In this document: in pieces, positions 43,460 through 52,829 of the stretch
Numbering within the stretch: the first letter of the stretch is position 1
Layout of the letters: the number at the start of each line of letters is the position of its first letter
NCBI RefSeq assembly: GCF_030068505.1
Contig: NZ_JAQOSO010000112.1
Location: forward strand, 44,883 to 108,882
DNA length: 64,000 nt
Direction: 5' to 3'
Source: Roseofilum capinflatum BLCC-M114
Lineage (GTDB): Bacteria; Cyanobacteriota; Cyanobacteriia; Cyanobacteriales; Desertifilaceae
Notes under the pieces: generated by a model
What the model saw: the letters and a program-made list of their open reading frames with translations, nothing else
Database searches by the model: none
Told to the model about the DNA's origin: nothing
Translations under genes and position numbers: made by a program

Positions 43460-44056
43460 TTACCCGTTATATCGCTCTTGTGCCCAAGGTTCCCCGCGAC
43501 GATGATAACCATTGCGCTCCCAAAACCCTAGCTCTTCATGATCGAGAAATTCTAACCCATGAATCCACTTGGTACTTTTCCAAGCATACAGATGGGGGAC
43601 AACCAGGCGAACGGGGCCACCATGGTCTGCGGGTAAGGGTTCACCAAAGAGGGTGTGGGCAAAGAAGTTATCTTGGTTTAAGAAATCCTCCAGAGTCAGA
43701 TTGGTGGTGTATCCTCCATAGGCATGTTGCATGACATGGGTAGCTGTTGGGTCAAGGTCGATCTGTTGCATGAAGTCAACCACTCGAATCCCACGCCACT
43801 TTACATCCAGCTTTGACCAGCGAGTAACACAGTGAAAGTCTTTCGTAAAGTCTTTTTGGGGCAAGGCCATCAAGTCAGAGAAGGTGAAGGTTACTTCTTT
43901 GACCAATCCCCATACCTTTAATTCCCAGGTCTTGGCAGTCACTTCCGGCGTTTCCCCATAGGTGAGAACTGGAAACCCCTTGCTCAAATATTGTCCAGGT
44001 GGAGTGCGATCGCTCACATCTGGATCGGGTTTGTGAAAAAATTTACCAATTGCCAT
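43460..44056 (-). CDS. Sulfite oxidase-like molybdopterin oxidoreductase
   Basis: 198 residues with the oxidoreductase molybdopterin-binding fold. The Mo-ligating Cys76 is in KDFHCVTRWSKLDVKWRGI; other motifs are GYTTNLTLEDFL, HGGPVRLVVPHLYAWKSTKW and a C-terminal GFWERNGYHRRGEPW. It is cytoplasmic, without a Tat signal, like the YuiH/COG2041 short proteins rather than periplasmic MsrP. The substrate is unknown. It ends 23 bases from the convergent PAS kinase and follows rpmF on the same strand. Confidence 0.92.
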   Translation of the reverse strand: MAIGKFFHKPDPDVSDRTPPGQYLSKGFPVLTYGETPEVTAKTWELKVWGLVKEVTFTFSDLMALPQKDFTKDFHCVTRWSKLDVKWRGIRVVDFMQQIDLDPTATHVMQHAYGGYTTNLTLEDFLNQDNFFAHTLFGEPLPADHGGPVRLVVPHLYAWKSTKWIHGLEFLDHEELGFWERNGYHRRGEPWAQERYNG

Positions 44057-44156
44057 ACCACAAAGCGTTAAGAGTTGTCTTGTCTATCATCATAATTAAG
44101 AATGGGTGACCTAATGCCACCCATTCCCAGACCTTTCCCTGACGTTAATGGGCACT

Positions 44157-44327
44157 TTATTCTTCTTCTTCATCCTCATCAGAAGGATAAACAAAATTGG
44201 ATCGTCCCGTAAGGATGGACTTACCCAGAGACATGGCTTTCTGGGCTTCGAGTGCTGCCTTGCGTTTCCAGACAGCGCGACGCTGATTGCGTTTGGTTTT
44301 AGAGGTTTTCTTCTTGGGAACAGCCAT
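44157..44327 (-). CDS. rpmF: 50S ribosomal protein L32
   Basis: Small basic ribosomal protein of 56 residues, opening [20 protein letters not shown] and ending in an acidic DEDEEEE tail. The start [10 protein letters not shown] is diagnostic of bacterial and plastid L32. The zinc-ligand cysteines of some L32 forms are absent, as in the cyanobacterial type. A longer frame in another register crosses this locus but has no family character. Confidence 0.95.
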   Translation of the reverse strand: MAVPKKKTSKTKRNQRRAVWKRKAALEAQKAMSLGKSILTGRSNFVYPSDEDEEEE

Positions 44328-44415
44328 AGGATGTCAGAGACCCTCTTCAGAGGGTGATTTTTCCACAACCTTTCAATTATAAGGTAAAAATGAGCTTTGG
44401 CCAAGGCAAACAGGG

Positions 44416-44880
44416 CTAGAGAAATTGGCGTAAATCGAATTCTGAGGGTGACTCTTGGGGATGCCGTTGCTTGTGCAACATCAGGGGCAGATGATGGGTA
44501 ATATCAACAATGCCGCGTAATTCATCTTCTAGGATTTGTAGCCCCCCGTTGGCATATTCTTCGACAATTTGAATTTGCCGAGCGATCGCCTCTGGGGAGG
44601 ACAGGGAAAGTACGCTGACATCCTCTGTTTTGGCGATCGCCAACAGGCGAATGGTGCGATCGTATCCTCGCGATCGAAAAATCTCCCAGGCAATGGGAGC
44701 AGGCTCCTTGGCAATGGTGTCATTGAGGGGAATAGCTTGATTGCGCTGATAGCCCAGGGAAGCCGCAAACATCACCACATCCGCATAGGTTTCAAACGGC
44801 GCATTATCCTCATCAGACTCAACCAACCGCTTGACCAACTCCCCCTTATCTTTTGCTAATCGAATGCGGTATCCTGCCAT
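44416..44880 (-). CDS. DNA phosphorothioation-associated protein 4-like protein
   Basis: 154 residues resembling the Dnd-system-associated protein 4 family: RIRLAKDKGELVKRLVES, FETYADVVMFAASLGYQRNQ, then PIAWEIFRSRGYDRTIRLLA and QIVEEYANGGLQILEDEL. That family usually accompanies dnd DNA-sulfur modification or restriction genes. None is in this window, where the neighbours are rpmF and psb28. It is full length and starts at an ATG. Either it serves a dnd locus elsewhere or it has its own role. Confidence 0.75.
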   Translation of the reverse strand: MAGYRIRLAKDKGELVKRLVESDEDNAPFETYADVVMFAASLGYQRNQAIPLNDTIAKEPAPIAWEIFRSRGYDRTIRLLAIAKTEDVSVLSLSSPEAIARQIQIVEEYANGGLQILEDELRGIVDITHHLPLMLHKQRHPQESPSEFDLRQFL

Positions 44881-44935
44881 CCTCCTCCCCTTGATTCAGA
44901 AAGTTATTGGGGACGAAGTTCGCCCCAAGGATGTC

Positions 44936-45271
44936 TTATGCTTTCTGAAACCCTAAACCATTTTCTTGAGCGTAGCGTTCCATAAAGCGCATAAACCGAT
45001 CCCACTCCGCCTCTCCCTGCATCAGCAAGAAGGCTTCTACCGTGGTGGGTTTACCATCAATAAACTTAGCCGTCACTTCCCGACTGACCAATTCTCCTTC
45101 TTCATCAATCAGGTGCAACCCAGTCACTTCATCGGTATTGCCTTCCTTAAAAACAGTGGGATCGGAAAAAATAAAGGTTGCTGTACCACTACTTTTATCT
45201 TTAGAACGGGTCAGACGCACTTCTGGAACATCTTTTTCTGTGATTCCTTTGGTTAACTGAATTTCTGCCAT
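44936..45271 (-). CDS. psb28: Photosystem II assembly protein Psb28
   Basis: 111 residues from [20 protein letters not shown], the standard Psb28 start. Other blocks are [27 protein letters not shown] and the C-terminal [19 protein letters not shown]. Psb28 binds the cytoplasmic face of assembling PSII (CP47/RC47 side) and is also linked to chlorophyll-protein synthesis. The frame extends 25 codons upstream, but the ATG at 45271 gives the family N-terminus. Confidence 0.96.
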   Translation of the reverse strand: MAEIQLTKGITEKDVPEVRLTRSKDKSSGTATFIFSDPTVFKEGNTDEVTGLHLIDEEGELVSREVTAKFIDGKPTTVEAFLLMQGEAEWDRFMRFMERYAQENGLGFQKA

Positions 45272-45372
45272 ATTTTTATGATTTAGTGTAATTCCAATGG
45301 ATTGAAGGTATTTTACTATCATCTCAGTCCCAGGGAACTTGTGCAACTATAGGGCTGGGCGTTGGTGATGGA

Positions 45373-47439
45373 TTAGGGTCGGATTAATTCAGCTTTGACT
45401 CGCGATCGCTTTAATTCTCGCACTAAACGCTCTGCTTGATGTAGATAGAGCCGCTTCGGTAAGATGTGGGGCAAGTGATTCATCAACTCACGAGCGCTAC
45501 TTAAACGATATCCAGCAATCCGAGCAATCACATTAGCGCCATCAAAAGCCGAATCCATGCTCAAGGCAGAATTGATACGAACCTGAAACGTCGGGGAAGC
45601 GATCGTTCCTTGCTCAATCCGTTTTAAGCCTTCAATGGCAGACAATACCACAATGCGATCGCCCACTGTCAGCAGCAGATCGTCAGAAGGCATCAAGGTT
45701 GCCGTCTCTGTTGATGTTTGATGAAGAACCACCACCACCCCATACCCATAAGCCACTTCACTAATCAGTAATCCATGTAACGTATCAATCGGTTCAATTT
45801 GATATTCCGTGACTAAAATGGTTTGATGATAGCGAAACAGACTAATAATATTTTCACCAAAGGCGGCTCCTGCAAAGGCTTCTGCTGCCACTTCATAGGT
45901 TCCCAAAATTTGCACATTGGTGAGTAAATGACTTAAATATCGGCTTAAGCCTTGGCCATACGTGCCAATCACCAAATGAGTGTTCGGATTTAACCGCCGA
46001 GCCATAAGAGCAATTTCCAGATTCAACATTTCGTTATCTGTGGTAATAATCACACTTTTAGCGGTCATTACATTGGCTTGGGTTAGGCTTTCAGTTAAAT
46101 TTCCGACAACTAGGGGAATATGGGGGAATAAACTTTGATCGAAATGGGGATTAAAGGGAATAGCGACGATCGCTTGTTCTAGATTCTCCAGGAAACTCGC
46201 CACTTGTTGACCGAGGTGATCGAGTCCCACTAAGATTAAATGATCCGTTTTAGGAATGGGAGGACGGCGACGCAATAATTCAAATTTAGAGGAAAGAATT
46301 GCTTCAGTGAGCAGAGCATACAGGACTCCCACAAATGCAGTACCCACCAATGTGAGGGTAAAGGCAAATAACTGTAAACCTGGAGGAATTTTAGCGACGG
46401 GTTCCAATTCGCCAAACAATTCTCCATAGTCTCCGAGTAAAAGAATTCCTGTGGCATAAAAGGCATAAAGCCAGGTTGTGTTGGGATAGTAAAATCTAAA
46501 TAAAACTGTTCCTAGGATTAATAAAAAAGCGACAATAATACCATTGATTATCGCGACTTTTCGTACTCCACTGATCAAAAAAATAGTTTTAAATTTTTGC
46601 CCTTGCAACTGCCAAAAATTTAAGTTAAAGAGTTGTTTTTGCACCAAGTAACTGAATCTTGAGCCGATTGTTTGAGGCCTTTCTGCTTCAGACCCATGCC
46701 TCCTAAATTTGGGGTCGGGTCGATGATCGGTCAGTGAAAACTTTTCCACGACTTCTACATAAACCACTGTATCTCCTGGCTTGACAATTTTTTTGGGATT
46801 CCACTGATAAAAAACCGGCGCTAACCCCGGTCTAGGGAAATAAAACAACACCCGTCGCTTACTGGTATTGAGGTCTTGAAGCGATCGCGTGTTACACCAT
46901 CGATGACCCTCTTCTAGTCGATGGGCAATCACTTGCAGATTTTGACCCTCTAGCTCAAAAAACCCCAAGGTTTGGGCCCCCAAACCCGCTAAACCAAAGG
47001 CACTGGCGATCATTTGCGTCGGTTCAGCCGCAAAAAAATTACCCAACTGTTCGCTCAACAGTTGATTCAAATTATGGGCCGCAGAACGCACGACAATTCT
47101 GACGCTGGGATTCAGTTGCCGTACTGCTAAAGCGGTTTGGGCGTTTACTTCTTCATCCCTGGTGACAATTAAAACTGTCCGACAGGTTTGAATTTGAGCT
47201 TGTTCGAGAATGTGCAGTTGCCGACAGTCTCCCACAATTAATGTATCTAATAATTCAGGAATTTTCGGTAATTCCCATTCAGCAGGAGGGATTTTTTCAA
47301 TACCACTGACAACGACTCCAAAATTCTTCAGAGCAATCACACATTCTTGACCGAGACGACCTAAGCCACAGATCAAAAAGCGATCGCCATTTAACTCTGG
47401 AGCATTGGCTTCTGGGGGAGTCGGTGAAAGAGTTGACAT
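45373..47439 (-). CDS. Two-RCK (TrkA-N) channel-like membrane protein
   Basis: 688 residues: an N-terminal Rossmann/TrkA-N domain (about 20-160) with FLICGLGRLGQECV; a TrkA-C-like segment; a membrane region (about 285-390) with two or three helices (INGIIVAFLLILGTVLFRFY, LQLFAFTLTLVGTAFVGVLY); a second TrkA-N (about 405-530) with ILVGLDHLGQQVASFL; and TrkA-C-like tails. The pore loop reads YATGILLLGDYGELF, so a TVGYGD filter is not conserved. The layout resembles CASTOR/POLLUX-type or ligand-gated cation channels more than a plain K channel. The transported ion is unknown. Confidence 0.8.
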   Translation of the reverse strand: MSTLSPTPPEANAPELNGDRFLICGLGRLGQECVIALKNFGVVVSGIEKIPPAEWELPKIPELLDTLIVGDCRQLHILEQAQIQTCRTVLIVTRDEEVNAQTALAVRQLNPSVRIVVRSAAHNLNQLLSEQLGNFFAAEPTQMIASAFGLAGLGAQTLGFFELEGQNLQVIAHRLEEGHRWCNTRSLQDLNTSKRRVLFYFPRPGLAPVFYQWNPKKIVKPGDTVVYVEVVEKFSLTDHRPDPKFRRHGSEAERPQTIGSRFSYLVQKQLFNLNFWQLQGQKFKTIFLISGVRKVAIINGIIVAFLLILGTVLFRFYYPNTTWLYAFYATGILLLGDYGELFGELEPVAKIPPGLQLFAFTLTLVGTAFVGVLYALLTEAILSSKFELLRRRPPIPKTDHLILVGLDHLGQQVASFLENLEQAIVAIPFNPHFDQSLFPHIPLVVGNLTESLTQANVMTAKSVIITTDNEMLNLEIALMARRLNPNTHLVIGTYGQGLSRYLSHLLTNVQILGTYEVAAEAFAGAAFGENIISLFRYHQTILVTEYQIEPIDTLHGLLISEVAYGYGVVVVLHQTSTETATLMPSDDLLLTVGDRIVVLSAIEGLKRIEQGTIASPTFQVRINSALSMDSAFDGANVIARIAGYRLSSARELMNHLPHILPKRLYLHQAERLVRELKRSRVKAELIRP

Positions 47440-47498
47440 AACCTGGTTTCTCGCTTAAGAACTGGGAAACAAGGAACAGGGGTTCACTGAAATATTGT

Positions 47499-49154
47499 TC
47501 AGAGTTCCCCCAGTGCGTGTTGCACTTGAAAGATGACGGTAGACCAATCTCCGGGTTGGGTTTGGCGAAATAAGCGGACAGTAGGATACCAAGGACTATC
47601 AACGCGCACGAGCATCCACCGCCAATCGCAGCTAAAATGTAGCAGTATCCACGTGGGTTTGCCTAATGTTGCGGATAAATGGGCGATCGCCGTATCCACA
47701 GTAATCACTAAATCCAGTTGCCGGATGATTTGCGCGGTGTCTAGCAAGTCCTCACAGTCTGAGGGGAACGGCTGGATGGGGGTTTGCTCTAGTTGTAGCC
47801 GATCTCCCTCTGAGAGGTCTTTCTGAAGACTATAAAATTGTACATTTTCGCAATTGAACAGAGGTGTTAAGTCAGAAAACGAACAAGTTCGTAAATAATT
47901 ATTGGGATGTTCCCTGTTACCTTGCCATGCTAACCCTACTTTCAGTTGACCTGGCGTTTCTGGGAGGATCGAATTTTGAGAAAGATCCGGTAAAGTAAAC
48001 GGAAGCGGGGCTGGAATGGTTTGTAATGAAGTTTTGCTCAGGTGAGGCAAACTCATTAAGGAGGCATGTTCATCAAAAGTAGGTAAGGTCTCTTCCCTGG
48101 TAACAATTTGCTCAACATGGGGCAAGGTGGCAAAGAGACGCTTTAGAGGTGGACGACATTCGAGGATAATTTTGGCTCCCTGTTCCTTCACCCAGGGGAG
48201 ATAGCGGATCATTTGTATCATGTCCCCTAAGCCTTGTTCGCTATAGAGCATCAGGGTTTTACCGGCTAGGGGTTCGCCATTCCAAGAGGGTTGGGTGAGG
48301 TTGCCTGCGGTGAATTCTTCGGTTTTCCAGCGCCATTCATATTCACTAAACCCTTGTTCGAGAAAACCGAGACTCAGCAGCGCAAAAGCAAGTCCCGTAT
48401 GTGCTTTGGGTTCTTCGGCGTTGAGTTTGAGGCATTTTTGATAGGCAAGGATGGCTTCGGCGATCTGTCCTTGTTGGATGAGGGCATGGCCGAGAGTACA
48501 ATAGGCTTCGGTAGAGTTGGGGTTAGCTTGGAGAGCGCGATGGTAATAAGCGATCGCCTCCTGACGACGGTTTAGGTTAATTCCGGTAACTTGTTCCTGC
48601 TCTTGTAGGGTATTGCCCAAATTAAGTAGCGCTTGGGCAAAGTTAGGATTGAGATTCAAGGCTTGCTGGTAGTAGGCAATGGCGCGATCGAAGTCTTGTT
48701 CAGCTTTATAGAGATTACCGAGATTATAGAAGCTTTCCACCTGATTGGAGTCAATGGCGATCGCCTGTTCATAAGCGCGTTTCGCTTCTTCCACCTGATT
48801 CTGTTGATGGTAGAGTAACCCCAGATTGCTATACGCCCCAGCATGACTCGGTTGTAACTCCAAAAGAGTTTGATAACAGGCGATCGCCTCTTCTGTCTGT
48901 TGGCTGGCACTTAAGGCATTACCTAAGTTAAACCGCGCTTCAATAAAGTTCGGTTTCAGGGCGATCGCCCTTTGGTAACAGGCGATCGCTTCTTCTAACT
49001 TTCCCTGTACCCGTGCCACCATCCCCAATAAACACAGCACATTGGTATTCTCTGGTTCCTGGCGCAAAATTTGCTCATATACCCGTTCTGCTTGGGTATA
49101 TTCTCCCTGTTGGTGATAGCCAAAACCCTGTTTTAATAATTCTTCCGTCGTCAT
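47499..49154 (-). CDS. TPR protein with C-terminal glycosyltransferase-like domain
   Basis: 551 residues from the ATG at 49154. The first half (about 1-270) is eight or so tetratricopeptide repeats (for example AIACYQRAIALKPNFIEARF). The second half (about 275-550) has LYSEQGLGDMIQMIRYLPWV, VGLAWQGNREHPNNYLR and DLVITVDTAIAHLSATLGKP, the GT-B type signature of ADP-heptose/GT9-like transferases fused to TPR. Such proteins often glycosylate proteins or glycolipids. The TPR DNA is internally repetitive, and I see no frameshift. Confidence 0.87.
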   Translation of the reverse strand: MTTEELLKQGFGYHQQGEYTQAERVYEQILRQEPENTNVLCLLGMVARVQGKLEEAIACYQRAIALKPNFIEARFNLGNALSASQQTEEAIACYQTLLELQPSHAGAYSNLGLLYHQQNQVEEAKRAYEQAIAIDSNQVESFYNLGNLYKAEQDFDRAIAYYQQALNLNPNFAQALLNLGNTLQEQEQVTGINLNRRQEAIAYYHRALQANPNSTEAYCTLGHALIQQGQIAEAILAYQKCLKLNAEEPKAHTGLAFALLSLGFLEQGFSEYEWRWKTEEFTAGNLTQPSWNGEPLAGKTLMLYSEQGLGDMIQMIRYLPWVKEQGAKIILECRPPLKRLFATLPHVEQIVTREETLPTFDEHASLMSLPHLSKTSLQTIPAPLPFTLPDLSQNSILPETPGQLKVGLAWQGNREHPNNYLRTCSFSDLTPLFNCENVQFYSLQKDLSEGDRLQLEQTPIQPFPSDCEDLLDTAQIIRQLDLVITVDTAIAHLSATLGKPTWILLHFSCDWRWMLVRVDSPWYPTVRLFRQTQPGDWSTVIFQVQHALGEL

Positions 49155-49274
49155 TTTAATTAACAATTAAGAAGGAAATGTTCAGGCGATCGCCGCTCTG
49201 GTGAAACTTCTGGAGCAGACTGAGGATAAAAATACCCGCTAGAAACCCATCTTCTTGGCACGTTACCGAAACCG

Positions 49275-50474
49275 TTAATCTTCCGGTAACTGATACTGAT
49301 CCACAATTTTCTTCGCAAACTCTGGCACGTGCTGCTCTAGTTTTTCCGGATAGTTACGCTTCGTATACAGATAGTTGCGGGTAAAGTGGGAATCAATGGA
49401 AAAGCGGGCGTATTCTAACCCTTTGGGGCCGATTTTTTCGATCACTACCCCCATTAATTTGGCTGCCCACATGGGAAGAGTAACCCCTTGATCGTAGGCT
49501 GGAATACTCTGTTGTACGGCTTGACGGCGATCGCCTTTCGACATCACCGGCTGAGTTTCCAGTTGCTCCATGGCCAAATCCAGCATTTCCTTACCCGTAT
49601 CATTGCGAACCACAATCCATTGCCACCCGAAGGGCGCACCCATATAGCCGACGACCAAATCAGCCAGGGAGTTCACATAGTCAAAGCAAGTCATACACGA
49701 CGGTGCAAACACATCCTTCAGTTGATTCGTCTTCAGTCCGAAAAAGGGCACGGTTTCCGTCGAGCCATCCTCATGTTTGAAATGTACCCGGAAATCCTGC
49801 ATAAACTCATAATGAACTACAGTTTCCGGCGATCGGCTGGTGGTTTCCAAGAACTTTTGCAACCCCGCGCGAGTCACATTATCCACACAAGGCGTTCCCA
49901 ACACATAGAGCTTCTCTAACCCCAATTCCTTCTCAACCGCTCGCAGGGCTTGAATTTGACAGCCTACCCCGATCGCCAACAAGCGCTTCATCCCCGATTG
50001 TTCCACCTGCTCCAAAATCGACAAATTCGGGGAAAGGGTCGGCTTATTCACCCGTGCCGCCAGAATTTCCTCTGGAGTGCGGGCAATTACCGGCATAGGT
50101 TGAAATCGATCCTCCGGGGTGTTTTGCACGCACACCACCCCTTCTACCTTGCCCTGAGTCAACATTTCAATGGCGATCGTACTCACAATTCCTGTCCATT
50201 GCGCCCCCTCGATGGGTTCTACCTTCCGCGCAGCCATCATTTCCTGATGAACGCCAAAATAGAGTTCATTTTCATTCTCCAGATCCCGCGCTCTGCCATG
50301 ACTTTCCGTTTCCAGTCCAGGAATCTGTTGATTAATAAACGCGCAGGCTTCCTTAACGTAGTGAATATAGTAAGTATCGCACAGCCCACATTCACTACAG
50401 AGTTCTTTCGCCGGAGGCACACTACCGGGTTTCAGGGCTTTGGCTTTATGGTGCTTAGGAGCAGTAGAAGTCAT
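49275..50474 (-). CDS. bciB: F420-hydrogenase/dehydrogenase beta-type divinyl reductase (BciB-like)
   Basis: 399 residues resembling Synechocystis Slr1923, the ferredoxin-dependent 8-vinyl reductase (BciB) that converts divinyl- to monovinyl-chlorophyll precursors. Cys motifs for Fe-S clusters: ELCSECGLCDTYY (about 25-35), VGCQIQALRAVEKEL (near 175), FAPSCMTCFDYVN (near 260) and TPCVDN. A related family reduces 7-hydroxymethyl chlorophyll a, so the exact substrate is not certain. It starts at an ATG and is full length. Confidence 0.83.
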   Translation of the reverse strand: MTSTAPKHHKAKALKPGSVPPAKELCSECGLCDTYYIHYVKEACAFINQQIPGLETESHGRARDLENENELYFGVHQEMMAARKVEPIEGAQWTGIVSTIAIEMLTQGKVEGVVCVQNTPEDRFQPMPVIARTPEEILAARVNKPTLSPNLSILEQVEQSGMKRLLAIGVGCQIQALRAVEKELGLEKLYVLGTPCVDNVTRAGLQKFLETTSRSPETVVHYEFMQDFRVHFKHEDGSTETVPFFGLKTNQLKDVFAPSCMTCFDYVNSLADLVVGYMGAPFGWQWIVVRNDTGKEMLDLAMEQLETQPVMSKGDRRQAVQQSIPAYDQGVTLPMWAAKLMGVVIEKIGPKGLEYARFSIDSHFTRNYLYTKRNYPEKLEQHVPEFAKKIVDQYQLPED

Positions 50475-50551
50475 GAGGGCAATACAGAATCACAAGAGGA
50501 CAACTTCTTATTACCATACCGCGTTAAGGAGTCATGAGTAATCCCCAACTC

Positions 50552-51499
50552 TTATTCCCCATTACCAGCCCGTAACGCTCCAATTTTAGATTGGAAAAAC
50601 TCCTCTAAGGACTGACGAGCTAACTTTAACTCCAGCAGTTCAGCATCCATTAAGCGCAAACTGGCGATAAAATCATAGGGATTCCCTTGGACTTCACCCA
50701 CCCAACAGCCGCGATCGAACGAGAGATGGGGAATCCAGCGCTTAATCACCTCTAGAGTGCCTCCTTTCCCTCGCGCTTGGTAAGATTGCACTTGTCCTAA
50801 TAATTCATCTAAAGAACCACAACAAATTAACTCCCCTTGGGATAGAATCGCGATGCGATCGCACACTTGTTCGACATCCGAGAGGATATGGGAATTAAAG
50901 AACAGGGTTTTTCCGGCCTGCTTCAGAGATAATATAATCTCGCGGATCTGATAGCGCCCAATGGGATCTAAGCCGGACATAGGTTCATCAAGAAAGACCA
51001 CTTCTGGATCGTTAATTAAGGCTTGGGCAAAGCCAATGCGCTGTTTCATCCCCTTGGAATATTGGCGCAGTTGTTTGGTTTTGGCCGTTTTGACATCTAA
51101 TCCCACCTGCTCTAAGAGTTCGGGGATACGGGTACGAGAAACGGTGGCAGGAATTTGGAATAAACCGGCGGTAAAGAGCAAAAATTCCCAACCGGTGAGA
51201 TAATCGTAATAATAGGCATTTTCCGGCAAATAGCCAATCCGTTGCTTAATGTGGCGATCGCCCAAGGGACGACCCAACAAAACCCCCCGTCCAGAAGTCG
51301 GGCGCACAATTCCCAGTAAGGTCTTCAGCAGTGTGGTTTTCCCTGCCCCATTGGGCCCAAGTAAGCCAAAGGTTTCTCCAGGATACACCTTCACAGAGCA
51401 AGATTTGAGCGATTCTATCTTCTGGTTTAACCAAAACCCCGTCCGGTAAACCTTACTCAAATCCCAAGTTTCAATTACACAAGCAGTGTCTTCGGTCAT
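50552..51499 (-). CDS. ABC transporter ATP-binding protein
   Basis: 315 residues: Walker A GPNGAGKTTLLKTLLG (about 47-62), Q-loop GYLPENAYYY, signature YSKGMKQRIGFAQAL (about 145-160), Walker B VVFLDEPMSGLDPIG and an H-loop in FFNSHILSDVEQV. A C-terminal extension (about 230-315) is typical of ABC-2 type export or gliding-related ATPases. The partner permease is not adjacent here, so the substrate is unknown. Confidence 0.92.
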   Translation of the reverse strand: MTEDTACVIETWDLSKVYRTGFWLNQKIESLKSCSVKVYPGETFGLLGPNGAGKTTLLKTLLGIVRPTSGRGVLLGRPLGDRHIKQRIGYLPENAYYYDYLTGWEFLLFTAGLFQIPATVSRTRIPELLEQVGLDVKTAKTKQLRQYSKGMKQRIGFAQALINDPEVVFLDEPMSGLDPIGRYQIREIILSLKQAGKTLFFNSHILSDVEQVCDRIAILSQGELICCGSLDELLGQVQSYQARGKGGTLEVIKRWIPHLSFDRGCWVGEVQGNPYDFIASLRLMDAELLELKLARQSLEEFFQSKIGALRAGNGE

Positions 51500-51573
51500 A
51501 GATCACTTCACTAGGCACAATCGAGGTTTTTTGTCAGTATAGCAAGTTGCTGGGTGTGTATTGACACCCACCG

Positions 51574-51601
51574 GTAGGGGCAAAGGGCCCTTCGCCCCTA
51601 C
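51574..51601. repeat. GTAGGGGC...GCCCCTAC palindrome
   Basis: 28-base imperfect palindrome (GTAGGGGCAAAGGG against CCCTTCGCCCCTAC, one mismatched pair). It is the same family as 2343-2372 and lies just outside the RE end of the TnpB element. Confidence 0.75.
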
Positions 51602-51614
51602 ATACAACGTTTGC

Positions 51615-51800
51615 TTGACTCCTCCCCGGTCTAAAGACACGGGGATTCCTAATCATCACTAATCAGGGTTTCTGTTTCATCGCACCAGCCTTCCGAGATT
51701 TACTCTCTTCAGGTCTTACAGTCGCTCCACAGACTGAAACCGCCAGCCCAGCGGCCAAAATATTCTTTGCTGCATTAACATCACGATCATGGTTGCACCC
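51615..51800 (-). ncRNA. Candidate omega/reRNA overlapping tnpB 3' end
   Basis: TnpB guides are made from the 3' part of tnpB and the RE. Here the RE hairpin (CCCCGTGTC...GACCGGGG on the minus strand) ends in GAGGAGTCAA. The predicted guide would then start GCAAACGTTGTATGTAGGGG outside the element. Position and fold are inferred from IS605 biology; the 5' limit is a guess. Confidence 0.35.
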
Positions 51801-52829
51801 ACAGTCAGGACACACCCAATCACGAATATTAAGCGGCATTTTGTCAACGATGTGCCCACAGTTAGAACAACGTTTAGATGATGGGAACCAACGGTCAATC
51901 TTGACCAGTTCCCGCCCATACCATTCCGCTTTGTATTCCAACTGTCGAACTATCTCACCCCAACTTGCATCACTAATAGAAAGGGCAAGCTTGTGGTTTT
52001 TGATCATGTTCTTCACAGCCAAGTCCTCTACAACGATCATTTGGTTTTCACAAATCAATTGAGTCGTCAGCTTGTGAAGATGGTCTTGTCTAGCATCGGC
52101 AATTTCAGCATGGATACGAGCAACCTTAAGCCGTGCCTTATATCGGTTGTTCGAGCCTTTCTGTTTCCGTGCCAGTGCTTTGTGAGCTTTGCGAAGTTTC
52201 CGACGCTTATCCCGAAACGTTTTAGGGTTGGTTATCTTAGTGCCGTCACTCAGGGTCAACAAACTGGAAATACCCAAGTCAATCCCTAGCTTGCCGGTAG
52301 CTGGTGGCAATGGCGCAATGCTGATATCAACCAACAAGGATACATACCAGCAACCAGAAGGTGTAAGTCTTACGGTGATAGTGCTAGGCACTGCTTCTTT
52401 AGGGAGTTGTCTAGACCACCGAATCGGTAATGGATCAGCGCACTTCGCCAAATATACATTGCCATCACGATACTTGAAGGCAGACTTGGTGAACTCTGCA
52501 CTTGCGCCGTTCGACTTTTTCTTGAAATTGGGATACTTAGCCCGGCCTGCAAAGAAGTTTGTATATGCCTTCTGCAAATGCCTTAAGCCTTGCTGTAATG
52601 GGACACAACTAACTTCATTCAGAAAGTCTAATTCATCCAGTTTCTTCCACTCAGTTAGCATTGCCGACGTTTCCTTATATCCGATACGCTCTTGCCGCTC
52701 ATACCATGCTTCAGTCCTTGCCGCTAATGCACGGTTATAGATCAAGCGAGTACAGCCAAGCGTCTTCCTCAACAGGGTTTCCTGTTCAGGAGTTGGATAA
52801 AAACGAAACTTAAATGCTTTTTGAGTCAT
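51663..52829 (-). CDS. tnpB: TnpB RNA-guided nuclease (IS200/IS605 family)
   Basis: 388 residues from the ATG at 52829 (a GTG two codons earlier is possible). The N-terminal OrfB HTH reads KFRFYPTPEQETLLRKTLGC. RuvC residues are intact: Asp184 in KLGIDLGISSLL, Glu268 in MIVVEDLAVKNM and the final HDRDVNAAKNIL. The zinc ribbon has CSNCG and CPDCGC (Cys321, 324, 340, 343). Nothing is truncated, so it should be an active RNA-guided DNA endonuclease or a domesticated one. Confidence 0.93.
   Translation of the reverse strand: MTQKAFKFRFYPTPEQETLLRKTLGCTRLIYNRALAARTEAWYERQERIGYKETSAMLTEWKKLDELDFLNEVSCVPLQQGLRHLQKAYTNFFAGRAKYPNFKKKSNGASAEFTKSAFKYRDGNVYLAKCADPLPIRWSRQLPKEAVPSTITVRLTPSGCWYVSLLVDISIAPLPPATGKLGIDLGISSLLTLSDGTKITNPKTFRDKRRKLRKAHKALARKQKGSNNRYKARLKVARIHAEIADARQDHLHKLTTQLICENQMIVVEDLAVKNMIKNHKLALSISDASWGEIVRQLEYKAEWYGRELVKIDRWFPSSKRCSNCGHIVDKMPLNIRDWVCPDCGCNHDRDVNAAKNILAAGLAVSVCGATVRPEESKSRKAGAMKQKP

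Noticed and set aside
44111..44404. 97-residue minus-strand frame overlapping rpmF
   Set aside because: A different register from the L32 gene. It has no family features, while the 44157-44327 frame reads as canonical L32.
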